Part shown: one piece after another, positions 1 to 6,270 of the stretch
How the letters are laid out: each line of letters starts with the position of its first letter
Numbering within the stretch: position 1 is the first letter of the stretch
Assembly: GCA_003520745.1 (NCBI GenBank)
Contig: DOUE01000013.1
Span: forward strand, 1-13,155
DNA from: Erysipelotrichaceae bacterium
Lineage (GTDB): Bacteria > Bacillota_I > Bacilli_A > Erysipelotrichales > Erysipelotrichaceae
Direction: 5' to 3'
DNA length: 13,155 bases
The notes under the pieces: model-generated
Database searches by the model: none
Told to the model about the DNA's origin: nothing
The model's input: only the letters and a program-made list of their open reading frames with translations
Position numbers and translations under genes: made by a program

Positions 1-1751
1 ATTCTGATTTCAAGATCTCGATCAATTTCAACAAAGATGCGAAAACTATCACGATCACCGATAACGGTATAGGTATGACAAAGGACGAGATCGTTGACAA
101 TATCGGTACGATAGCTAAATCGGGAACTAAAGAATTTCTCGCAAGGCTGAAAGATTTAAAATCTGCTGATAAAGATGCCAACACAGATCAGCTGATCGGA
201 CAGTTCGGCGTCGGGTTCTATTCGGCGTTCATGGTCGCCAAGAAAGTCGAAGTCATCAGTAAGAAGGCCAATACGGACGTCGCGTTCAAGTTCGTCTCCG
301 AAGGGGAAGAAGGATACGACATCGAAGAGGCACAGCGTGATTCGGTCGGAACCAGCGTCATCCTGACCCTCAACGACGACACGGAAGATGAAGACTACTC
401 GCAATACCTCGACGACTTCAAGATCCAGGAATTGGTGAAGAAATATTCCGACTACATCCGCTATCCGATCATGATGGACGTGGAAGAGGAAGTGACGAAA
501 GAAGACAGTGAAGACGTTGAAACGAAAGTGGTTGAAAAGACGCTGAATTCAAGGATCCCGTTGTGGAAACGCTCCAAGAGCGACATCAGTAAAGAAGACT
601 ACAACGAGTTCTATAAAGACAAGTTCGAAGACTACCAGGATCCCCAACGCGTCATCCACACCAACCTTGAAGGAAGCCTTTCCTTCGATGCGATGATGTT
701 CATCCCGAGCCATGTGCCCTTCAACTTCTATTCCGCCGATTATGAAAAAGGACTACAACTCTATTCCAGAGGGGTATTCATCCTCGACAAGGCCAAAGAA
801 CTCATCCCGGATGCGTTCCGTTTCGTCAAAGGCTTGGTCGACTCCCCCGACCTCTCCTTGAATATTTCCAGGGAAATGCTGCAGCACGACCGTCAACTCA
901 AAGCCATCGCCAGCCGTCTTGAAAAGAAGATCAAGAGCGAACTCTTGGGGATGCTGAAGACGGAGCGCGAAGAATATGAAAAGTTCTGGAAGAACTTCGG
1001 CTTGCAGATCAAATACGGGATGTATCAGAACTATGGTGCCAACCGTGAATTGCTGGAAGACTTACTCCTCTTCGTTTCAAGCCATGACAATAAACTCGTC
1101 AGCCTGGAAGAATATGTCGCGCGCATGAAAGAAGACCAAAAAGAAATCTACTTCGTCTCCGGGGAAACCATCGAGAAATGCGCCGCGGTCCCGCAAAGCG
1201 AATGGGTTCGCGAGAAAGGTTTCGAAATCCTTTATCTGACCGAGGATGTGGATGAATTCGTCCTACAGATCCTGCATACCTATAAAGAAAAGACGTTCAA
1301 GTCGATCAATCAAGGCGAATTGGACATCGCGAGTACGGAAGAAAAAGAAGAGATCTTGAAGAAGAGCGAAGAAAGCAAAGATGTGTTGACCAAGATCAAA
1401 GAGGTGTTGGGCGCCAGCGTACAAGACGTACGACTCTCCACGAGGCTGAAAACGCATCCTGTTTGCTTAGTCAGCGCGGAAGGTTTATCCTTTGAGATGG
1501 AGAAGGTGCTATCGCAAATGCCCGATGCCAACCCCAACCTCAAGGCGGGCAGGATCTTGGAAATCAACGCCGGACATCCGCTTTTCGAAGCCATCAAGGA
1601 AATCCATCGACACGATCCCGAGAAGATCGACAACTATGCGAAAGTCTTATACAACCAAGCCTTGTTGATCGAAGGGTTGCCCATCGAGAACCCCCTTGAA
1701 TTCTCGATCCAAGTCTCCAATTTAATGATCGACGCATCGCAATTTCATTAA
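1..1751 (+). CDS. htpG: Chaperone protein HtpG (Hsp90), 5' end missing
   Basis: Bacterial Hsp90, a dimeric cytosolic ATP-dependent chaperone. The reading frame is open from base 3 to the TAA at 1749-1751 (582 residues visible). The ATG at 75 is internal: 24 in-frame codons precede it and include the ATP-binding motif DNGIG (60-74), directly followed by GMTKDE. Next come GTIAKSGTKEF and GQFGVGFYSAF, the Bergerat-fold (GHKL) nucleotide pocket and lid, then the middle domain with the LNISREMLQHDR segment that carries the catalytic Arg, and the C-terminal dimerisation domain. By comparison with E. coli HtpG (624 aa, DNGVG near residue 80), about 55 N-terminal residues lie outside the window. No frameshift is seen. 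No clear terminator follows; the stop codon overlaps the first repeat of the next operon's candidate operator. The CIRCE or other heat-shock control region would be outside the window. Confidence 0.97.
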   Translation, partial: SDFKISINFNKDAKTITITDNGIGMTKDEIVDNIGTIAKSGTKEFLARLKDLKSADKDANTDQLIGQFGVGFYSAFMVAKKVEVISKKANTDVAFKFVSEGEEGYDIEEAQRDSVGTSVILTLNDDTEDEDYSQYLDDFKIQELVKKYSDYIRYPIMMDVEEEVTKEDSEDVETKVVEKTLNSRIPLWKRSKSDISKEDYNEFYKDKFEDYQDPQRVIHTNLEGSLSFDAMMFIPSHVPFNFYSADYEKGLQLYSRGVFILDKAKELIPDAFRFVKGLVDSPDLSLNISREMLQHDRQLKAIASRLEKKIKSELLGMLKTEREEYEKFWKNFGLQIKYGMYQNYGANRELLEDLLLFVSSHDNKLVSLEEYVARMKEDQKEIYFVSGETIEKCAAVPQSEWVREKGFEILYLTEDVDEFVLQILHTYKEKTFKSINQGELDIASTEEKEEILKKSEESKDVLTKIKEVLGASVQDVRLSTRLKTHPVCLVSAEGLSFEMEKVLSQMPDANPNLKAGRILEINAGHPLFEAIKEIHRHDPEKIDNYAKVLYNQALLIEGLPIENPLEFSIQVSNLMIDASQFH

Positions 1752-1780
1752 CGTTATCTTAACGAAGGGTTTGGTATACT
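1748..1780 (+). promoter_or_regulatory. Promoter with tandem TTAACG repeats (candidate OmpR/PhoP-type operator)
   Basis: TTAACG occurs at 1748-1753 and again at 1759-1764, separated by TTATC, so the repeat period is 11 bp (one helical turn). Ten bases further on is a good -10 box, TATACT at 1775-1780. There is no good -35 hexamer at 17 bp; the repeats occupy that region. Two direct hexamers with about 5 bp between them in the -35 region is the arrangement bound by dimers of OmpR/PhoB-family regulators; B. subtilis PhoP boxes (TTAACA-like, 4-6 bp spacing) are close in sequence. A regulator of this family is encoded two genes downstream, so autoregulation is inferred. The assignment to that regulator is not shown by the sequence. 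Confidence 0.55.
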
Positions 1781-1821
1781 ATGGACACTTAAAGGGGAAA
1801 CCCTCCAAGAAAGGTGATCCT

Positions 1822-2358
1822 ATGTTGAAATTCAAACGTTTCTCAATGTTCTCCTTGATTAGCGCCGTCTTGTTGTTTCTTTTGATCTTGCCGGCGTTGG
1901 CGATGGAAGGCGAAGGTAGTGGTAGCTGTACGGTCAGTTCCGACGGCGTGGAAACCTGCGTGACCGATTCGATCGGTACCGGCGAAGGTGAAGGAAGCGA
2001 ACCTGGAAATCCGGGTGAAGAATCCGTCGATCCCGCCCCGGTCGATCCTGTCGAAGAAGCCCCGGTCGAAGAGAAGCCGACCGAAGAAGTCCCTGTCGTT
2101 GAAGAGAAACCCGTCGATGAAGCACCGGATGTCGTCGTCGATGAAGAAGGCAGCGTCGTTCCCGAAGATTGGATCAAACGCACCGACACCGATGAAGAAG
2201 CGATCGAAGATGACGGAATCCGTTACTTCATCACCGCGGATCTCGCCTCCAACGGATCGTGGTTCGCAGCGAATGCGAATGGCATCGCCACAGGGGTCGG
2301 GATGATCGCAAGCATGGCCGGATTGACCTTATTGGCTTTCCGCAATAAAAAGAAATAG
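1822..2358 (+). CDS. Exported acidic membrane-anchored protein of unknown function
   Basis: 178 aa. The ATG at 1822 is chosen because AAAGGTGAT lies 5-12 bases upstream; the in-frame TTG at 1771 overlaps the -10 box. Residues 1-27 form a signal peptide: KFKR, then a long hydrophobic core ending LPALA, with probable cleavage before MEGEG. The mature part has Cys36 and Cys46 (possible disulfide), a Gly/Glu stretch, and a low-complexity Pro/Glu/Val region (about 67-108) with repeated EEAPVEEKP-type units. It then has a more ordered segment containing a Trp (VPEDWIKR) and RYFITADLASNGSWF. Residues 154-173 are a second hydrophobic helix followed by RNKKK, so the protein is probably held in the membrane with the acidic stalk outside. 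The end resembles a sortase sorting signal but no LPXTG is present. It is the first gene before a two-component system, so it may be a sensory partner or target; this is inference from position. I do not recognise the family. Confidence 0.85.
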   Translation: MLKFKRFSMFSLISAVLLFLLILPALAMEGEGSGSCTVSSDGVETCVTDSIGTGEGEGSEPGNPGEESVDPAPVDPVEEAPVEEKPTEEVPVVEEKPVDEAPDVVVDEEGSVVPEDWIKRTDTDEEAIEDDGIRYFITADLASNGSWFAANANGIATGVGMIASMAGLTLLAFRNKKK

Positions 2359-2365
2359 TCGTCAC

Positions 2366-2389
2366 CACCAAAGCCCCGCTTTGGTGTTT
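2366..2389 (+). terminator. Hairpin with short T-run between surface protein and regulator genes
   Basis: CACCAAAG (2366-2373) pairs perfectly with CTTTGGTG (2379-2386) around a CCCCG loop and is followed by TTTGACTTT. The 8-bp stem is good, but the T-run is interrupted, so this is likely a weak or partial terminator, or an mRNA-end stabiliser. It would let the upstream gene be expressed more strongly than the two-component genes from one promoter. No separate promoter is evident between 2358 and 2412. Confidence 0.55.
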
Positions 2390-2411
2390 GACTTTCAGAA
2401 AGGAGAGTACG

Positions 2412-3098
2412 ATGCGCATTCTATTGGTTGAAGATGAAGTCCAATTGGTCGACGCCTTGGAAAAAGGCTTGAAGAAAGACGGATATGCGATCGATAGCGC
2501 CTATAACGGACGCGACGCATCGGAACTCTTCAGTATCAACGAGTATGATTTGGTCGTATTGGACATCAATCTGCCCGATGAGAGCGGGTTGAACCTGTTG
2601 AAGCAAATCCGCGAGAAAGACACCGAGGTTCGCGTCATCATCCTTTCCGCGAATCGATCGATCGACGATCGCATCCAAGGCTTGGATCTTGGGGCGAACG
2701 ACTATCTGACGAAGCCGTTCGACTTTCAGGAACTGAAGGCGCGGATCCGCGCCCTGCTTCGCCGTGACTTCAATTCCAAACCCACCATCCTGAAACAAGG
2801 GGACTTCTCGGTGGACCTTGCCTTACACCGGGTCCAATTCCAAGACAAAGACGTCCCGTTGACCCTCAAGGAATATGCCATCTTCAGTTATCTTGTCCGC
2901 AACAGCGACCGCATCATCAGCAGCGAAGAGTTGCTTGAACACATATGGAACGAAGAAGCCGATCCGTTCAGCGATGTGATGCGGGTGCATATCTATTCGC
3001 TTCGAAAGAAGTTGTCGTCCGCGACGGGAGGCATGACGGTCATCCAGACCGTCAAAGGCTCCGGGTATCGGTTCGACGCGAAAGGAGGGAACCCATGA
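2412..3098 (+). CDS. OmpR/PhoB-family response regulator
   Basis: 228 aa, full length for the family. The ATG at 2412 follows AAAGGAGAG (2399-2407). The receiver domain (about 1-115) has the acidic pair Glu7/Asp8, the phosphoacceptor Asp51 in VVLDINLP, Ser79 in VIILSAN at the switch Thr/Ser position, and Lys101 in LTKPF. The C-terminal winged helix (about 130-225) contains LTLKEYAIFSYLVRN, SSEELLEHIWN, the recognition-helix region VMRVHIYSLRKKL, and the closing hairpin IQTVKGSGYRF, all typical of OmpR/PhoB DNA-binding domains that recognise direct repeats. Its stop overlaps the kinase start (ATGA), so the two are translationally coupled and form a cognate pair. The regulated process cannot be told from the sequence; the tandem TTAACG repeats at 1748-1764 are the obvious candidate target. 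Confidence 0.95.
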   Translation: MRILLVEDEVQLVDALEKGLKKDGYAIDSAYNGRDASELFSINEYDLVVLDINLPDESGLNLLKQIREKDTEVRVIILSANRSIDDRIQGLDLGANDYLTKPFDFQELKARIRALLRRDFNSKPTILKQGDFSVDLALHRVQFQDKDVPLTLKEYAIFSYLVRNSDRIISSEELLEHIWNEEADPFSDVMRVHIYSLRKKLSSATGGMTVIQTVKGSGYRFDAKGGNP

Positions 3099-4249
3099 AA
3101 CGCAAACTCGACGTACGCGTACGACACGGACTCACGACGATGTTGACCCTGTTGGTTTTAGGCGGGTTCACGATGTTCATGTCGCTGAAAGCCACCTTCC
3201 CCTCGATGGCGTCGGAACTCGGACGGTCCGCCAAGTACTACAATTTCATGGATACTTCCGAAGAGATCGAAGCCAACACCACCATCGATAAGACGCAATA
3301 CGATGCGGCGATCGCGCAGGCGACCGCCATCCAGGATCAAATCGACGCCTCGTTCGACCGCTTGATGTGGATGAGCGCAGGGGTCTTGCTTCTGATCGCG
3401 GCGTTGGGAGGGGTGGGTGCCTATGTCTCCAGCGGACGGACATTGAAACCATTCCGTAACCTCAACGAACAAGTCAAGTTCGCGAACGCCGAAATCGGGG
3501 ACACCATCGTCTTGAGCGATTCCACCCGTGAAGTGCAGGATCTGACCCACTCGTTCAACACGATGTTGGCGAAACTGGAAAACGCGGCTGCGACGCAGAA
3601 ACGCTTCAACGCGGCGGTCGCCCATGAATTGAAAACCCCCTTGGCCGTCATCAAGACGCACATCGACGTGCTCAACGACCAGGAACGCAAAAACGTGGAT
3701 GATTATAAGCAGACGTTGGGCGTCATCGAGAACTCGGTACGCAAAATGAACGCTTTGATCGAAACCTTGTTGGATTCGATCAGCGTCGAAAGCGCGGGCA
3801 TGGATGACCAAGTCTCGCTCGACATGGTCCTCTCCGATGTGATGGAAGACCTGGCGCTCTATGCCAAGAAGCATCAAGTGAACTTGAACGGGGAAATCCC
3901 GTCGGTCGATAAGATCCCGGGCAACGAAGTGTTGGTCTACCGCGCCCTCTACAACATCGTGGAGAACGCCGTCAAATACAACCGTGAAGGAGGAAGCGTC
4001 GACCTCTCCCTCTCCCAAGACAAAAACGATCTCATCGTCTCCATCAAGGATACGGGGATCGGGATCGCCAAGGAAAACCTGGATCTCATCTTCGAACCGT
4101 TCTATCGCGTCAAAGGACAAGAGAAGACGGAAGGGTTCGGTTTGGGATTGGCGATGGCGAAGTCCTTCCTGAAAATGCACGGGGCGACCATCACGATCGA
4201 AAGCGAACCCGGCAAAGGCAGCGAATTCATCCTCAAGTTCCCCAGATAA
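3095..4249 (+). CDS. Membrane sensor histidine kinase
   Basis: 384 aa. The ATG at 3095 lies inside the regulator stop (ATGA) with AAAGGAGGG at 3081-3089, so the longer upstream reading frame is not needed. Order: short basic N-terminus; TM1 about 12-32; an extracytoplasmic segment of about 58 residues (33-90); TM2 about 91-111; a HAMP-like linker (about 112-165); HisKA dimerisation domain with the phosphorylated His177 in FNAAVAHELKTPL; then HATPase_c with N-box NIVENAVKY (287-295), G1 DTGIG (319-323), F-box FEPFYR (333-338) and G2 GFGLGLAMA (347-355). All catalytic motifs are intact. The outer segment is too small for a PAS or Cache fold and rich in Ala, Asp, Glu and Thr, so it may sense through a partner such as the exported protein encoded two genes upstream. 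The signal is unknown. A strong terminator follows directly. Confidence 0.95.
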   Translation: MKRKLDVRVRHGLTTMLTLLVLGGFTMFMSLKATFPSMASELGRSAKYYNFMDTSEEIEANTTIDKTQYDAAIAQATAIQDQIDASFDRLMWMSAGVLLLIAALGGVGAYVSSGRTLKPFRNLNEQVKFANAEIGDTIVLSDSTREVQDLTHSFNTMLAKLENAAATQKRFNAAVAHELKTPLAVIKTHIDVLNDQERKNVDDYKQTLGVIENSVRKMNALIETLLDSISVESAGMDDQVSLDMVLSDVMEDLALYAKKHQVNLNGEIPSVDKIPGNEVLVYRALYNIVENAVKYNREGGSVDLSLSQDKNDLIVSIKDTGIGIAKENLDLIFEPFYRVKGQEKTEGFGLGLAMAKSFLKMHGATITIESEPGKGSEFILKFPR

Positions 4250-4258
4250 TCAAACCGG

Positions 4259-4290
4259 AAAAGGCGCACGACGCCTTTTCTTTTGTCTTT
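4259..4290 (+). terminator. Intrinsic terminator of the two-component operon
   Basis: AAAAGGCG (4259-4266) pairs with CGCCTTTT (4272-4279) around CACGA, followed by CTTTTGTCTTT. It begins 10 bases after the kinase stop codon. Confidence 0.85.
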
Positions 4291-4323
4291 AAGCGCTAGT
4301 GTAACACTTGAAGACATCCCGCT

Positions 4324-4352
4324 TTGAGTCCAAACTCGAATCATGGTAGAAT
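4324..4352 (+). promoter_or_regulatory. Sigma-A type promoter for the membrane protein/HAD operon
   Basis: TTGAGT (4324-4329) and TAGAAT (4347-4352) are separated by exactly 17 bp. Transcription would begin near 4359, leaving a leader of about 20 nt that contains the ribosome binding site AAGGAG (4366-4371), placed 9 bases before the ATG at 4381. Confidence 0.7.
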
Positions 4353-4380
4353 GATGACATCACTCAAGGAGTAACAACCG

Positions 4381-4848
4381 ATGGAAAAAGTAGTCCGTAA
4401 ACTACAGATGGGTCGCATGACCCTGCTGCTGATGACGATATTGACAGGCATCTACTTCGTTCTTCTTTTATTCGGAATCCAGATGGATTCCCCGTATTCC
4501 GCTTTTCTTCCCCAATTCCTCGCCGTGGTCGCCCATGCGATGATGGTCGAGTATGGGTTCAGCGTCAGCGTCCTCTTCGTCGTCTTACTTGGCGTCGGGT
4601 TGATCGCGATCTACGCCCTTGCCTGGGTTAAGACGAAAACCGGTGCGAAGTGGTTCATGATCGCCTTTATCCTCTTCTTCGTCGACACCTTGTTTCTGAT
4701 CTACTGGTACCAAAACATCCTTACCCAGCTTCCGGTCCTGTTGACGATCGCGATCCATTTCATCATCCTCTATTATCTCTATACAAGCTATCAGACCTTC
4801 GCCAAGAACCCCGACGCACCCGACTGGTCGAAAGGGAAATACAAATGA
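4381..4848 (+). CDS. Small four-helix integral membrane protein, function unknown
   Basis: 155 aa. The ATG at 4381 is preceded by AAGGAG. Four hydrophobic helices can be read: about 12-33, 62-83, 91-111 and 113-137. The N-terminus is short and basic (EKVVRKLQMGR) and the C-terminal tail is hydrophilic with NPDAPDWSKGKYK. By the positive-inside rule, both ends probably face the cytoplasm. No catalytic or metal-binding motif is visible and no family is recognised. It overlaps the start of the next gene (ATGA), so it is made together with a HAD phosphatase; a role in placing or supplying that enzyme at the membrane is possible but only inferred from context. Confidence 0.85.
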   Translation: MEKVVRKLQMGRMTLLLMTILTGIYFVLLLFGIQMDSPYSAFLPQFLAVVAHAMMVEYGFSVSVLFVVLLGVGLIAIYALAWVKTKTGAKWFMIAFILFFVDTLFLIYWYQNILTQLPVLLTIAIHFIILYYLYTSYQTFAKNPDAPDWSKGKYK

Positions 4849-5411
4849 ACGTCTACGACTTCGATAAAACCATCTATGACGGGGATTCCTCGATCGATTT
4901 CTATGCCTACAATCTATCGAAATCCTGGATCATCGCCCTGCTTTGGCCATCCCAACTCATGGCCGGTGCGTTGTATAAACTCAAACTCATCGACAAGACC
5001 TTGATGAAGCAGATTTTCTACGCCTATTTCCGTTTCATCCCCGACATCGATAAACGACTGGACGGGTTTTGGAAAGCCAACCGGTCGAAAATAAAAGCGT
5101 TCTATGCGTCCACGAAAAAAGAAGACGACATCATCGTCTCCGCCTCCCCCGAGTTCATGCTTGAACCGATCTGCAGGGAGTTGGGGGTACGACTGATCGC
5201 CTCCCGTGTCGATAAACGTAACGGAGTCTATACCGGCAAGAACTGTTTCGGCGAAGAGAAGGTTAAGCGTTTCCGCAAACTTTACCCCGATGCCGTCATC
5301 GAGGTCTTCTATTCCGACTCGCTCTCGGACAGCCCGATGGCCAGGATCGCCAACGAAGCGGTCTTCGTCGTCGGTGAACAATTGAATCCGTGGCCTAAAG
5401 AAGAGAACTGA
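4845..5411 (+). CDS. HAD-IB family phosphatase (SerB-like hydrolase)
   Basis: 188 aa. The ATG at 4845 overlaps the previous stop (ATGA); only a weak purine run (AAAGGGAAA) precedes it, so translation is probably coupled. The HAD motifs are complete: motif I DFDKT with nucleophile Asp5 and acid/base Asp7, motif II IIVSASPEF with Ser99, motif III Lys139 in GEEKVKRF, and motif IV SDSLSD with Asp158 and Asp162 for magnesium. The helical cap between motifs I and II (about 15-90) is of C1 type, as in the phosphoserine phosphatase-like subclass IB. It contains a hydrophobic stretch, WIIALLWPSQLMAGALY, that may contact the membrane. The substrate (a small phosphomonoester, or perhaps a lipid phosphate given the membrane neighbour) is not deducible. 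The terminator starts inside its last codons. Confidence 0.88.
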   Translation: MNVYDFDKTIYDGDSSIDFYAYNLSKSWIIALLWPSQLMAGALYKLKLIDKTLMKQIFYAYFRFIPDIDKRLDGFWKANRSKIKAFYASTKKEDDIIVSASPEFMLEPICRELGVRLIASRVDKRNGVYTGKNCFGEEKVKRFRKLYPDAVIEVFYSDSLSDSPMARIANEAVFVVGEQLNPWPKEEN

Positions 5412-5427
5412 CTCTTCTTTTCTTTTT
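5397..5427 (+). terminator. Intrinsic terminator overlapping the end of the HAD gene
   Basis: AAAGAAGAG (5397-5405) pairs with CTCTTCTTT (5412-5420) around AACTGA, followed by TCTTTTT. The loop contains the HAD stop codon (5409-5411), so the last codons double as the terminator arm. Confidence 0.8.
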
Positions 5428-5437
5428 AAGCGCTCTA

Positions 5438-5464
5438 GGCGCATTCGGTGCGTTAGGTGCGGAC
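5438..5464. repeat. Three imperfect 9-bp tandem units over the XRE stop codon
   Basis: GGCGCATTC, GGTGCGTTA and GGTGCGGAC lie head to tail. The unit length is three codons and the middle copy carries the stop codon (TAA on the minus strand) of the membrane XRE gene. A second in-frame stop lies five codons further on, at 5435-5437. The copies differ at several positions, so this may be chance or an old slippage. Confidence 0.4.
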
Positions 5465-6148
5465 CGACTTGATGCCGTGCAGGCAAAGACTCAGGGTGAA
5501 CACGACGAAGAGGATCATCCCGATCTGGATCGAGAGCGAAGAGAAGAAGTACAAAGCGAGGATGAAGACCGCGATGCCAATCAAAGTAATGTAGGTGGGG
5601 ACGGCGAATTTCTCGAAGAACGGGCTGTCGAGTTGATTCGTCAAGTCGAAGATCCACAGGGTCAAGTGGATGATGAACGTCAAGCTCAACAGGATACCGG
5701 TCGGGGTCAGCGTCAACATCATTTGGAATCCCATCACACTCGCTTGAAGGGAATTACCGAAAACACCGTTGAAGACGGAATCCAATCCGATCCAATCCGG
5801 CAGAACATCCGAAAGTGGAACGTTGACAAAGGGGAGAAAGAAGTTCAACAACAAGAAAGCGCGTGCGATCAAGCGGAAGATGCGCTCCTTTTTCTTGGGA
5901 TCTTGTTGGCTTGGTCGGGGTTTGTCGGATAATTCTTCATTGGATGTTCCCTGTAGAAGTTCATCCACGCTAATCTGTAGCGCATCCGCCAAGTCGACGA
6001 GAAGGCTGATGTCGGGTAACCCTTCCCCGGTTTCCCATTTTGAGATGGCTTTGTTTGTGATGTGAAGTTTGTCGGCCAGCGCCTGTTGGGTCAAGCCCAG
6101 TGCTTTGCGACGGGATGCGATCAAGTTTGCGATGTTTTTGTTTTCCAT
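5453..6148 (-). CDS. Membrane-tethered XRE-family transcriptional regulator
   Basis: 231 aa. The ATG at 6148 is preferred, with GAGGT a few bases upstream; the in-frame TTG at 6166 has no ribosome binding site and sits against the -10 box. Residues 6-66 are a Cro/C1-type helix-turn-helix: IANLIASRRKALGLTQQALA, then LHITNKAISKWETGEGLPD, and the closing DLADALQISVDELL. A charged linker (about 67-90, with SDKPRPSQQDPKKKER) leads into a hydrophobic half with about four membrane helices (roughly 92-110, 142-170, 182-203, 206-225). This design is common in Bacillota: an HTH attached to a membrane domain that is thought to sense membrane or cell-envelope state. The target genes are not evident; autoregulation would be the default guess. 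It converges on the HAD gene, with no good terminator for the minus strand visible. Confidence 0.9.
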   Translation of the reverse strand: MENKNIANLIASRRKALGLTQQALADKLHITNKAISKWETGEGLPDISLLVDLADALQISVDELLQGTSNEELSDKPRPSQQDPKKKERIFRLIARAFLLLNFFLPFVNVPLSDVLPDWIGLDSVFNGVFGNSLQASVMGFQMMLTLTPTGILLSLTFIIHLTLWIFDLTNQLDSPFFEKFAVPTYITLIGIAVFILALYFFSSLSIQIGMILFVVFTLSLCLHGIKSVRT

Positions 6149-6166
6149 GGTTTTTACCTCACACAA

Positions 6167-6195
6167 AGTATAGTATCACGGCGAAGTCCCGTCAC
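6167..6195 (-). promoter_or_regulatory. Promoter of the XRE gene
   Basis: On the minus strand GTGACG (6195-6190) and TATACT (6172-6167) are 17 bp apart. Transcription would start near 6160, about 12 nt before the ATG at 6148, leaving just enough room for the GAGGT site. The -35 matches 4 of 6 positions. Confidence 0.5.
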
Positions 6196-6243
6196 GCCAC
6201 GTAAAAACGAATCAATCTACGCATCGTGGATATCGTATTTGAT

Positions 6244-6270
6244 AAAAAAAGAAGGACATCGCCCTTCTTA
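6244..6270 (-). terminator. Intrinsic terminator of the hemerythrin gene
   Basis: Read on the minus strand, AAGAAGG (6269-6263) pairs with CCTTCTT (6255-6249) around a 7-nt loop and runs into a stretch of T (6250-6244). The stem includes part of the stop codon. Confidence 0.85.

Noticed and set aside
1794..1803. Small GGGG-AAA-CCC hairpin in the exported-protein leader
   Set aside because: Three or four pairs only; too small to claim a function.
1771..1821. Longer exported protein starting at TTG 1771
   Set aside because: The start would sit on the -10 box and has no ribosome binding site; ATG 1822 has both a Shine-Dalgarno site and a proper signal peptide.
2655..2680. Dense GATC run inside the response regulator gene
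   Set aside because: It is explained by Asp/Ile/Arg codons (GAT, ATC, CGA) of the protein, and GATC is common in all the genes here; no origin-like or regulatory context.
3158..4180. Long minus-strand open frame (340 codons) opposite the kinase gene
   Set aside because: It mirrors the kinase codons, shows no family motif, and every domain signature of the region is on the plus strand. The same holds for the long minus-strand frames opposite comFA, HAD and prfB.
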